64,000 nt of DNA from Magnetococcales bacterium (lineage in GTDB: Bacteria; Pseudomonadota; Magnetococcia; Magnetococcales; Magnetaquicoccaceae): the NCBI GenBank assembly GCA_015231755.1, contig JADGAZ010000002.1, positions 186,001-250,000 on the forward strand, read 5' to 3'. Shown piece by piece: positions 1 to 6,342 of this stretch. The notes below the pieces were generated by a model. That model worked only from the letters and a program-made list of their open reading frames with translations. It searched no databases and was not told the origin of the DNA. The position numbers and the translations under genes were made by a program. Every line of letters starts with the position of its first letter. The stretch's first letter is position 1.

Positions 1-1173
1 ACCATCAACCAACGCTGGTCCATCGTGGCCATGACCCCCATCATGGTGCAACGCAAAACCGTTGGCATTCTGCTGTTGGGTCGCTGGATCCATCCGGATC
101 TGGCGCGACGCTCCAGCACCGAAGGCTCGGTCAATATCGCCATCGGCGGACCAGCCGACATGCTGGCCAGCACCTTGGACGCCACGGAATGGCCGGTCCC
201 GGATCCCGCCCGGATCCGCACCTGCCTGAATACCACCACCCCCATCACCCAACTGATCGAAGAGTATCGGGGACTCTACTACTCCCCCATGCTGATCGTG
301 GGCAAACCCTTCTGTCTGATCCTGCCTCTGGATACCGGTTCCATCCGCATCACCTTGCAAGATCACGGGGTGCGTCTGGCCTGGTCCTCCCTGATCATCA
401 TTTTGATGATTCTGGCCTTGGGATTGACCGTCCACTTCCTGATTTTGCAACCCCTGAACCGCCTGCGCAACAAGGCGTTGATCCTGGTGGAGGTGTGCTC
501 CAACCAGAAATTGCAGGTTCCCCAGTTGGTCAACGTGGAAAAAGGCAACGAAATCCAAATCCTCGATCAAGCCTTCGAGACCGCATCCACCGCCATCTAC
601 TCCTACATCGGAGAGTTGCACCACCAAAAGGAACGTTTCGAGGACATGGCCATCCGGGATCCCCTCACGGGTCTGGGCAACCGGAGACTGTTCACCCAAC
701 TGGTGGAAAAATCCCTGGCCGTCTGTCATCGCTATCAGCGGCGCATGGCGGTGATGTATCTGGATCTGGATCATTTCAAGCCGGTCAACGACACCCTGGG
801 ACACGACATCGGCGATCTGTTGCTCAAGGAGGTTTCCGGTCGACTGAAGCACGCCCTGCGGGATTCCGATGTGGTGTTTCGTTTGGGCGGGGACGAATTC
901 GCCGCCTTGTTGCCGGAGTGCGCCGAAGGGGAGACCGCCCGTCTGCTGGGAGAGCGACTCATTCAGGATGTGGCGCGTCCGTATCTGCTCAAGGGACATG
1001 ATTGTGTCATCGGGGTCAGTGTGGGGGTTTCCATCTATCCGGATCACGCCACCACACTGGAAACCTTGCTCAAACACGCCGACGTGGCGTTGTATGCCGC
1101 CAAGGAGGCAGGACGGGGTGTCTGCCGTCTGCACGGCGACCCCCCCAACCAATCCCCCACCAGCCACCACTAA
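1..1173 (+). CDS. Diguanylate cyclase with periplasmic sensor domain (5' partial)
   Basis: The frame is open from base 1, so the gene begins upstream of the window. The visible N-terminal part (about 115 residues) is the end of an extracytoplasmic sensor; a stretch reading SIVAMTPIMVQRKTVGILLL looks like a CHASE-type fold, but the class is uncertain. A transmembrane helix follows at about 370-450 (LIIILMILALGLTVHFLI), then a HAMP-like linker. A full GGDEF domain begins at DPLTGLGNRRL (about base 660) and has the intact signature RLGGDEFAALL near base 885 and the metal-site DLDHFK. It should therefore make c-di-GMP at the inner membrane in response to an external signal. An RxxD inhibitory site was not clearly identified. 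The stop lies 11 bp before the stop of the convergent DUF1804 gene. Confidence 0.9.
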   Translation, partial: TINQRWSIVAMTPIMVQRKTVGILLLGRWIHPDLARRSSTEGSVNIAIGGPADMLASTLDATEWPVPDPARIRTCLNTTTPITQLIEEYRGLYYSPMLIVGKPFCLILPLDTGSIRITLQDHGVRLAWSSLIIILMILALGLTVHFLILQPLNRLRNKALILVEVCSNQKLQVPQLVNVEKGNEIQILDQAFETASTAIYSYIGELHHQKERFEDMAIRDPLTGLGNRRLFTQLVEKSLAVCHRYQRRMAVMYLDLDHFKPVNDTLGHDIGDLLLKEVSGRLKHALRDSDVVFRLGGDEFAALLPECAEGETARLLGERLIQDVARPYLLKGHDCVIGVSVGVSIYPDHATTLETLLKHADVALYAAKEAGRGVCRLHGDPPNQSPTSHH

Positions 1174-1193
1174 AAAAAGGGGGGTCACCCCTT
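1172..1193 (-). terminator. Intrinsic terminator overlapping the DUF1804 stop codon
   Basis: On the minus strand AAGGGG, TGA and CCCCCC are followed by seven T. The TGA loop is itself the stop codon of the DUF1804 gene. The stem is short (4-6 bp), but the T tract is clear. Confidence 0.6.
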
Positions 1194-1757
1194 ATCCATC
1201 TCCCGCACCAGTTCCGCGCCGAAAGGCTCCAAAATCTCCACCAGCACGCCGAGATGCTCCGGATACCGCAGCCGGACAAATTCGGCCTGACGCTCCAAAA
1301 CCCAACGGGCCACCGCCAGACGTGACAACTCCGGACTGGCCTTGCCCAGGGCGCGCAAGGTGCGGTCCAGGGCCTGGGAGAGTCGGGACAAGGCTTCCAC
1401 CCGTTCCAACGGCTTGACCTCTCCCCCCTTCACCGCCTCCACCGCCTCTTTGTGCAATCCCAAATAATCCTCCAGCAAGGCGCTCACCAGCCGCTCCCGC
1501 CGATTGCCCACCAGGCAGGCCGCCGCCTGATCCCATGGCCCGGAAGACGGGTTCACCTCCCAGTCCACACCCTGTTCCCGATCCCCGGCACGCCACCGGC
1601 GGGCGGTGCTTTCGGCAATGCCATGTTCCCGCGCCGCCTTGGCCAGATTGCCGCCGTTGTCCCGGTAGGCCATGCGCACGGCATGACGCATCGTCTCGCC
1701 GGATCCTGAACTTCTGATTTCGTCCGCGACATTTTCAACACAGGTATTATTTTTCAT
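1185..1757 (-). CDS. DUF1804 family protein (Mu-like phage gp27 type)
   Basis: The 190-residue protein begins with a helix-turn-helix-like segment (NLAKAAREHGIAESTARRW, about residues 36-54). It ends with ILEPFGAELVRE, which matches the characteristic C-terminus of DUF1804 proteins of Mu-like phages, encoded just before the large terminase and proposed to be small-terminase-like DNA-binding proteins. Here no terminase, portal or capsid gene follows; the next gene is a chromosomal diguanylate cyclase. Together with Mor, Gam and the repressor further right, it looks like a leftover of a Mu-like prophage. The ATG at 1757 has a weak AGGA 4 bases upstream. A better SD (GAGGAG at 1790-1795) serves an 11-codon frame that overlaps this start. 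Confidence 0.75.
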   Translation of the reverse strand: MKNNTCVENVADEIRSSGSGETMRHAVRMAYRDNGGNLAKAAREHGIAESTARRWRAGDREQGVDWEVNPSSGPWDQAAACLVGNRRERLVSALLEDYLGLHKEAVEAVKGGEVKPLERVEALSRLSQALDRTLRALGKASPELSRLAVARWVLERQAEFVRLRYPEHLGVLVEILEPFGAELVREMDKG

Positions 1758-1782
1758 GGATCCTGTTCCGTATCAAGGTCAT
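1747..1782 (-). CDS. Possible 11-residue leader peptide overlapping the DUF1804 start
   Basis: An ATG at 1782 lies 7 bases after a strong GAGGAG (1790-1795) and opens an 11-codon frame (MTLIRNRIHEK, stop TAA at 1747-1749). It overlaps the DUF1804 start codon in another frame. This could couple translation into DUF1804. It could equally be a scar: the SD of a deleted prophage gene now placed before a random frame. No family resemblance. Confidence 0.3.
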   Translation of the reverse strand: MTLIRNRIHEK

Positions 1783-2081
1783 TTACAGTCTCCTCTGCAC
1801 GATAAATCCTTGATGATCCTATGAAAAAAAATACCCGCCCAAAAGGTGAAGGAGTTCGGCGCGCCATCCCCCCCACGCAAGAATCCGTGTCTTTTGCAAC
1901 AAACCCCGTTACCTTTCAACACAATCTTATGCTATTCTAAAAAAGCATCTTCAATCGGTCTGTCAACCGCGTCCCACCACCGTTCACGACAGCATCAACC
2001 CGCTGTCAAACTCCGGAGGAACGTTCGCGACCTGAAACGACCGCAACACACAGTGATCCGGCACCACGGGGTGGAACGACA
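1758..2081. other. Non-coding stretch between DUF1804 and the Rossmann-MCP gene
   Basis: These 324 bp separate two divergently transcribed genes, so they should hold both promoters. Base composition is clearly more AT-rich than the flanks (for example around 1910-1960). A TATTCT-like -10 lies near 1934, but its -35 is poor. Apart from the mini-frame at 1747-1782, no gene was recognised. Confidence 0.5.
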
Positions 2082-2729
2082 ATGGCAACCAGTGAAAATG
2101 GCAAGAAAATCGGCATCATGGGTGCCGACAAGGATGGATGCGAAATCCTGGAACTCTTCTCCCATAACAAAAGCGTGGAAATCCTGTTCGTGGCCGATAC
2201 CGACTCTGCGGCACCGGGCTTGGCCATGGCCAAAAAACTGGGCATCAAAACCTTGACCAAGCCCGAGGTCGCCTTGAAAAATTTCAAAACCGACCTGATC
2301 ATCGACTGCACAGGCTCCCCGGAAACCCTGCGCATGATCACCGATCTGGTTGGGCAAGCCGGTGTCATCCCCGGTTCCGTGATGCTGATGCTGCACAAGG
2401 TCTTCAGCGAACAACGGGGTCAGGCCAATCATCAGGTTTTCTCCGATCTGGCCGGTGTCCGCCAGGAGATCGACCGCAACACCCGTGACGTTTCCAAAAC
2501 CCTGCACGGCATCGAAAAAATCTCCAACGAACTGGAAGTCTTGGCCATCAATGCCGGCATTCAGGCCTCCCGGGCCGGCGAGTTCGGCAAGGGGTTCGCG
2601 GTGGTGGCGGGGGAAGTCAAAAGCACCGCCCGGGTGGCGCGGGATCTGGCCGGAGACATCGACCGGGTCATCAGCGAAATCTCTTCCATGTCCAAAAAGA
2701 TCGATCAATCCCTCAAGAAAGTGCTGTGA
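2082..2729 (+). CDS. Soluble Rossmann-domain / truncated MCP signalling hybrid
   Basis: This 215-residue protein has two parts. Residues 8-105 form a Rossmann-like domain: GIMGADKDG supplies a glycine loop, then a strand VEILFVADTD, then DLIIDCTGSPE. This resembles the NAD(P)-binding-type domain found in some signalling proteins and in dehydrogenases. Residues 118-215 are a short piece of the methyl-accepting chemotaxis hairpin; ELEVLAINAGIQASRAGEFG and GKGFAVVAGEVK correspond to the conserved tip ([23 protein letters not shown]). There is no transmembrane segment, no HAMP, and too little coiled coil for a complete MCP. It may couple a nucleotide or redox signal to a chemotaxis-type array or to a diverged partner (inference). 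It sits inside a Mu-like prophage remnant, convergent with mor. Confidence 0.75.
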   Translation: MATSENGKKIGIMGADKDGCEILELFSHNKSVEILFVADTDSAAPGLAMAKKLGIKTLTKPEVALKNFKTDLIIDCTGSPETLRMITDLVGQAGVIPGSVMLMLHKVFSEQRGQANHQVFSDLAGVRQEIDRNTRDVSKTLHGIEKISNELEVLAINAGIQASRAGEFGKGFAVVAGEVKSTARVARDLAGDIDRVISEISSMSKKIDQSLKKVL

Positions 2730-2740
2730 GTACGGATCAC

Positions 2741-2765
2741 GGCCCCTTGCTTTCAGGCAGGGGCC
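2741..2765. terminator. Hairpin between convergent genes
   Basis: GGCCCCTTGC and GCAGGGGCC form a 9-bp stem with one bulged T and a TTTCAG loop, in the 39-bp gap between two convergent genes. There is no T tract on either side, so any termination may be weak or factor-dependent. Confidence 0.4.
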
Positions 2766-2768
2766 TGG

Positions 2769-3137
2769 TCACGCCACACTGGACAAAATCGCGTAGATCT
2801 GACGCTCGGTGAGGGCATTGTCCCGCGCCAACTGTCGCACCCCCGTACCCGCGTCGTAGCGTCGGACGATCTCCCGGTTGCGGGTACGGCGCAACAGTTC
2901 CGCGGCCCGCACCACGGTCAAGGTTTCCCCGCCGAAATGATGGGACAGTCTGCGGGCCTGTTCAAATCCCAGCATGGTCACCAGTTTGTGTTGCACCCGC
3001 AGTTTGCGCGGCACGAAAATCCGGGTGCCCCCGCAGGCATTCACCAACTGCAACGCTCCTTCCCGCCCGATCACCTCGGCGATCTCCTCCAAAGAACCCG
3101 GCAGATCCTCTTTCAAGATCAACTCCAGACCACTCAT
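2769..3137 (-). CDS. Mor-family transcription activator (Mu-like phage)
   Basis: This protein of about 122 residues matches the Mor/C activator family of phage Mu. It has an N-terminal dimerisation part (LEEIAEVIGREGALQLVNAC), the typical GGTRIFVP strand and a C-terminal HTH (GVRQLARDNALTERQIYAIL). In Mu, Mor switches on middle transcription. The ATG at 3137-3135 is preferred: AGGAGG at 3145-3150 lies 7 bases upstream, and the ATG overlaps the gam stop as TGATG. A GTG three bases earlier is the alternative. It is translationally coupled to gam. No middle promoter or lysis and structural targets survive nearby except the DUF1804 gene, so its present role is unknown. Confidence 0.85.
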   Translation of the reverse strand: MSGLELILKEDLPGSLEEIAEVIGREGALQLVNACGGTRIFVPRKLRVQHKLVTMLGFEQARRLSHHFGGETLTVVRAAELLRRTRNREIVRRYDAGTGVRQLARDNALTERQIYAILSSVA

Positions 3138-3706
3138 CACGCCACCTCCTCCACGCCGACCGCTGACGAGCCTGTTCCTGGCAGATCCATTTCCGGATTC
3201 AGGCTTTCCATTTTGAGTTCGTACCAGAACAGATCCTTTTCCACCCGACGCACGCCCAGCACTCCCAGGCGTTCATCGGTCCAAGCGCGCATCGCCTCCC
3301 GGTTGACATCCTCTCTGACCCGGATTCCCTCCACCACGCCCAATTCCTTGATCCTGCCCAAAACCTGTGCCCAGGTACCCCGGCCTTGGGGTTTCAATTC
3401 GCTGGATTTGCGAAAGCCCAGCACGCCAAATGACAATTCGATTCCCCGTCGTTTGGCGAACAGTGCTTCCTTGTTGAATTCGGCGAAGGCCAGCAGTCCA
3501 TTGGCCAGGGATTCCAGACGGGCGCGACGGGGCGCGGAAAAGGCCGCCGCCGACCGTTTGATCCGATCGATACTGGCGTTCATATCCGCCTCGATGGCGT
3601 CGATGCTGCGTTTGAGTTGCGCGATCTCCCCCAGCACCCCATTGGCTTCCTTCAGATCCCGCACCACCACAAGGTTGTCCGGTTTGCTGCGTTTGCTGAC
3701 TGTCAT
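3137..3706 (-). CDS. gam: Mu Gam-like host-nuclease inhibitor
   Basis: The 189-residue protein matches the Mu Gam family, which binds double-stranded DNA ends and protects them from exonucleases and which resembles Ku. Visible are the N-terminal long helix (LGEIAQLKRSIDAIEADMNA), the RRARLESLANGLLAFAEFNK segment and the C-terminal strand motifs (GIELSFGVLGFRKSS, VRRVEKDLFWYELK). SD AGGAGG lies just before the ATG at 3706. It is the first gene of a two-gene unit with mor, and is transcribed away from the repressor, as early genes are in Mu-like phages. The phage genes A and B (transposase) that should flank it are absent. Confidence 0.85.
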   Translation of the reverse strand: MTVSKRSKPDNLVVVRDLKEANGVLGEIAQLKRSIDAIEADMNASIDRIKRSAAAFSAPRRARLESLANGLLAFAEFNKEALFAKRRGIELSFGVLGFRKSSELKPQGRGTWAQVLGRIKELGVVEGIRVREDVNREAMRAWTDERLGVLGVRRVEKDLFWYELKMESLNPEMDLPGTGSSAVGVEEVA

Positions 3707-3728
3707 CCTCGCCTCCTGTCCTTGATTG

Positions 3729-3743
3729 GTTCGGTTTTTGATT
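3729..3743 (+). repeat. 15-bp direct repeat, copy 1
   Basis: GTTCGGTTTTTGATT occurs here, 23 bp upstream of the gam start codon, and again at 3902-3916, 20 bp upstream of the repressor start codon. The paired placement near both divergent start sites suggests an operator, but this is untested. Confidence 0.5.
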
Positions 3744-3757
3744 AATCCCTGCCAGAA

Positions 3758-3786
3758 ATACTCGGATTTTGCATGCGCATTGTCAA
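3758..3786 (-). promoter_or_regulatory. Sigma70-like promoter for gam-mor
   Basis: On the minus strand a perfect TTGACA (3786-3781) is followed after 17 bp by GAGTAT (3763-3758). The -35 is consensus and the -10 is poor. It reads towards gam, leaving a leader of about 45 nt. Confidence 0.5.
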
Positions 3787-3810
3787 GAAAAAAGATTTAA
3801 AAAATTACTG

Positions 3811-3838
3811 TTGCTTACAATCATGAATCATTTATAAT
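3811..3838 (+). promoter_or_regulatory. Sigma70-like promoter for the repressor
   Basis: TTGCTT (3811-3816), a 16-bp spacer and a perfect TATAAT (3833-3838) read towards the repressor gene, about 95 bp upstream of its ATG. With the oppositely oriented promoter at 3758-3786 it makes a compact divergent control region in AT-rich DNA. Confidence 0.55.
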
Positions 3839-3901
3839 CCTTATTGAATTGCATGACAGGCATTATTGAAATATAAGATGTTCAACCCGCAGGATACCAG
3901 A

Positions 3902-3916
3902 GTTCGGTTTTTGATT
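3902..3916 (+). repeat. 15-bp direct repeat, copy 2
   Basis: This is an exact second copy of GTTCGGTTTTTGATT, lying between the repressor promoter and its SD (GCGAGGAGCGC). See the copy at 3729-3743. Confidence 0.5.
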
Positions 3917-3935
3917 TTCAGCGAGGAGCGCAGCC

Positions 3936-4535
3936 ATGAACCACAAACAATCCATCCCCGGATTCACCCAACGTCTGTTGTCGCTGATCGGCAACGATCC
4001 CCCTTATGCCTGGGCGATTCGCATGGGTATTCCCAAGGCCACCATGCATGGGTTGTTACGGCAGGCATCCCCTTCCACGGCCACGTTGTTGAGGATTGCG
4101 GAGGGGACGGATGTTTCCATCAATTGGCTTTTGACCGGACGGGAGCGGGTGTCGGGGGGATCGAGGGGGAGGGTCGAAGCGGTGGAGGAGTCGGAAAGAT
4201 GGTTGGCGCCGGAGATTTGGGGGGAGGAGGAAGGGGCGGATGGGGGATCGATGCCGGGTATGTGGGTGATGGTGGATGGGGATGGCATGGAGCCGTTGTT
4301 GCGTTGCGGGGATTGGATGCGGGTGGATCCGCGGGAGAATGCGGTTGGCGGGGATGGGATTTATCTGTTGGAGGTGGAGGGGAAGAGGATTCCCAAGCGG
4401 TTGCAGCGGGGGTTGGGTGGGGAGGTGCGGGTGGGGTGTGACAATCCGGCTTATGAGGATGTTGTCATACCTCCGGAACGGCGGTCACAACTGGTGATTA
4501 TCGGTCGTGTGGTCTGGATCAGTCGCAGAATTTGA
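3936..4535 (+). CDS. XRE/S24-type phage repressor lacking the catalytic serine
   Basis: The 199-residue protein has an N-terminal HTH (residues 8-66; YAWAIRMGIPKATMHGLLRQ, INWLLTG) and a C-terminal S24/LexA-like domain (residues 105-199). The S24 signature, normally V.GDSMEPLL.DGD, reads VDGDGMEPLLRCGD here, so the nucleophile is Gly117 (codon GGC; serine AGC would be one change away). The general-base lysine is present (PKRLQR, Lys154), as is the CDNPAYEDVVI strand. Family knowledge says such a protein cannot self-cleave, so RecA/SOS induction should fail. It is divergent from gam-mor and is probably their repressor. SD GAGGAG lies upstream of the ATG. The codons from about 4140 onward are unusually G-rich. 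Confidence 0.85.
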   Translation: MNHKQSIPGFTQRLLSLIGNDPPYAWAIRMGIPKATMHGLLRQASPSTATLLRIAEGTDVSINWLLTGRERVSGGSRGRVEAVEESERWLAPEIWGEEEGADGGSMPGMWVMVDGDGMEPLLRCGDWMRVDPRENAVGGDGIYLLEVEGKRIPKRLQRGLGGEVRVGCDNPAYEDVVIPPERRSQLVIIGRVVWISRRI

Positions 4536-4564
4536 AGTCAGGAAAAAATCCCGAGTCAATCGCC

Positions 4565-4580
4565 CCTCCACTATTGGAGG
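4565..4580. terminator. Short hairpin after the repressor gene
   Basis: CCTCCA, CTAT and TGGAGG form a perfect 6-bp hairpin in the 79-bp gap between the convergent repressor and ftsB genes. No T tract follows, so termination is only possible. Confidence 0.3.
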
Positions 4581-4614
4581 CTGTCGTCAAAACGGGGATG
4601 GGAATTGGGAAAAT

Positions 4615-4905
4615 TCAATTGGGAACAATAAAAATAATCTCATCAGGATACACCAAACCCAAATCACGACGCGCCACCCCCTCAACCGCCGTGGGATCCT
4701 TCTCCAAAAGCCGAATCTCCTCCTTCAACTCATGAATGCGATTCTCCACCTCGTTGACCTCCGAACGCACGGAAATCAACTCCTTCTCCGTCTGCCGCCA
4801 CCGCACCAACCCCTGCCCGCCAAACCATAACAAATACTGCGCCCAGGCATTGGCCACCAAAAGCGCCAAACCCAACAACACCCCCTTGGATGTTCCCTGA
4901 CTCAT
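4615..4905 (-). CDS. ftsB: Cell-division protein FtsB (DivIC family)
   Basis: This small bitopic protein of about 96 residues has an N-terminal membrane helix (GVLLGLALLVANAWAQYLLWF). A periplasmic coiled coil (KELISVRSEVNEVENRIHEL) and the conserved tail (EGVARRDLGLVYPDEIIF) follow. In the family it joins FtsL and FtsQ in the divisome. The ATG at 4905 has GAGGGA 9 bases upstream; a GTG three codons earlier is possible but lacks spacing for an SD. In many Proteobacteria ftsB follows eno; here it stands alone, divergent from pyrE with about 54 bp between start codons. Confidence 0.9.
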   Translation of the reverse strand: MSQGTSKGVLLGLALLVANAWAQYLLWFGGQGLVRWRQTEKELISVRSEVNEVENRIHELKEEIRLLEKDPTAVEGVARRDLGLVYPDEIIFIVPN

Positions 4906-4959
4906 GTCGTACACTCCCTCACATCATCCACCAACCACCATTCCAAGAATGAACCGATC

Positions 4960-5616
4960 ATGACCATCGAACACACCACCACCGCCGAAAAATTTCTCGA
5001 CTTCGCCATCCAGGCCGATGTGCTGCGCTTCGGCACCTTCCAAACCAAAGCCGGACGATCCAGCCCCTATTTTTTCAACGCGGGACTCTTCCACGATGGA
5101 CGCCTGCTGGCCCAACTGGGCAGCTTCTACGCCGAAACCCTCATGAACGCTCAAACCCCGTTCGATATGCTCTTCGGCCCGGCCTACAAAGGCATCCCCC
5201 TGGCAGCGGCCACAGCCATCAGCCTGGCACGGGATCATGACAAAAACCTGCCCTTTGCCTACAACCGCAAGGAAACCAAAGACCATGGCGAAGGGGGCAA
5301 CATTATCGGCGCACCGCTGCAAGGCAAGGTGCTGATCGTGGATGATGTCATCAGCGCCGGAACCTCGATCCGCGAATCGGTGGAGTGGATCCAACAGGCC
5401 AAAGCCACCCTGGCGGGCGTGGTGATCGCCCTGGACCGACAAGAACGTGGCACCGGCTCCACCAGCGCCACACAGGAAATTCAAACCACCTATCAGGTTC
5501 CGGTCATCGCCATCGCCCGACTGGAAGACCTGATCCGGCTGCTGGCGCGCAAACCCGATCACACACAACAACTGCAATCGATTCTGTCCTACCGGGAACA
5601 GTGGGGTGTGGCCTGA
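4960..5616 (+). CDS. pyrE: Orotate phosphoribosyltransferase
   Basis: The 218-residue protein converts orotate and PRPP to OMP in pyrimidine synthesis. The PRPP-binding loop VLIVDDVISAGTSIRES is present at about residues 124-140. The substrate segments KAGRSSPYFFNAG and FGPAYKGIPLA, and the mobile-loop motif FAYNRKETKDHGEGG, are also there. Length is normal for the bacterial enzyme. The gene is monocistronic, with a convergent hypothetical gene ending 7 bp downstream. Confidence 0.95.
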   Translation: MTIEHTTTAEKFLDFAIQADVLRFGTFQTKAGRSSPYFFNAGLFHDGRLLAQLGSFYAETLMNAQTPFDMLFGPAYKGIPLAAATAISLARDHDKNLPFAYNRKETKDHGEGGNIIGAPLQGKVLIVDDVISAGTSIRESVEWIQQAKATLAGVVIALDRQERGTGSTSATQEIQTTYQVPVIAIARLEDLIRLLARKPDHTQQLQSILSYREQWGVA

Positions 5617-5623
5617 GACGCCC

Positions 5624-6118
5624 TCAACGGCAACCGCGCAACGCCGCCACAGCCTTGCCGCTCCCCTTCAAGGGGACGGCAAAATCAAAGGTCTTGGTAC
5701 CGTTGGAAAAACTGATACGCATCTCGCCCCGCTTCTGGATCATGGCCAAAAGCTCCTGGGTATCCTCCAGATACTGCCATCGCCAATAGCTGTCCTTGGC
5801 ATCGGCGTCCGGGACGAAAGGTATGCTGCGCGGCTTGCTGTTGTCGAAGGAGATCAACACTTTGTCACGTGCCAATCCCACTTTTTCACGTTCCGTGAAC
5901 AGCTCGCCGTAATAATCCTCGGAAGGAAACAAAGCCAAGATCGCCTGATGATCCCGTTCGTTCTTGGCCAGCAGGATCTCCAGCTTGCAAGCCCCCTCGA
6001 CCTTGCGCACCGTGAACCGACCGTTCTTGTAGACCTCCTTGTAGGAGTTCTCTGCGCCATGGCCCGTCCATGGTAATAAAAGAATCAACGCCGCCGCGAA
6101 AATCCGGGAAACCCCCAT
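5624..6118 (-). CDS. Predicted periplasmic protein, function unknown
   Basis: The 164-residue protein begins with a signal peptide (MGVSRIFAAALILLLPWTGHGAEN; cleavage probably after GHGA). The mature part has strand-rich segments (FTVRKVEGACKLEILL, KVLISFDNSKPRSIPF). It ends FAVPLKGSGKAVAALRGC, a pattern reminiscent of invasion-associated locus B-like and similar periplasmic proteins. The resemblance is weak and no function is assigned. Two cysteines could form a disulfide. The gene is convergent with pyrE and divergent from metH. Confidence 0.65.
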   Translation of the reverse strand: MGVSRIFAAALILLLPWTGHGAENSYKEVYKNGRFTVRKVEGACKLEILLAKNERDHQAILALFPSEDYYGELFTEREKVGLARDKVLISFDNSKPRSIPFVPDADAKDSYWRWQYLEDTQELLAMIQKRGEMRISFSNGTKTFDFAVPLKGSGKAVAALRGCR

Positions 6119-6230
6119 GCCACCGACCTCCTTTCAACCCGCGATGAACGCCCAGGCGCTACGCCATGAGCCCGCTCTGCCCGACGATCCATGATGCCGT
6201 TTTCGACGCGACACGATTCCACGTCCAGGC

Positions 6231-6271
6231 GTCACCAAAGACATTCGCCCGTCAGGGCAACTGGCGGTGAC
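6231..6271 (+). promoter_or_regulatory. Structured leader upstream of metH
   Basis: GTCACC (6231-6236) pairs perfectly with GGTGAC (6266-6271). Inside lies a second perfect hairpin, GCCC-GTCA-GGGC (6247-6258), followed by AACTGGC. The element ends 71 bp before the metH ATG. The outer stem with CTGGCGGTGACC on its 3' side recalls the compact SAM/SAH class of riboswitch, but I cannot demonstrate the required pseudoknot. It is not a recognisable cobalamin riboswitch. Confidence 0.3.
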
Positions 6272-6342
6272 CAGCTAATCATGATAGAAAGATACGTTTT
6301 TCACAAGGCCCAGATCACCAAAAAAGCAAAAAAGGAAACACC

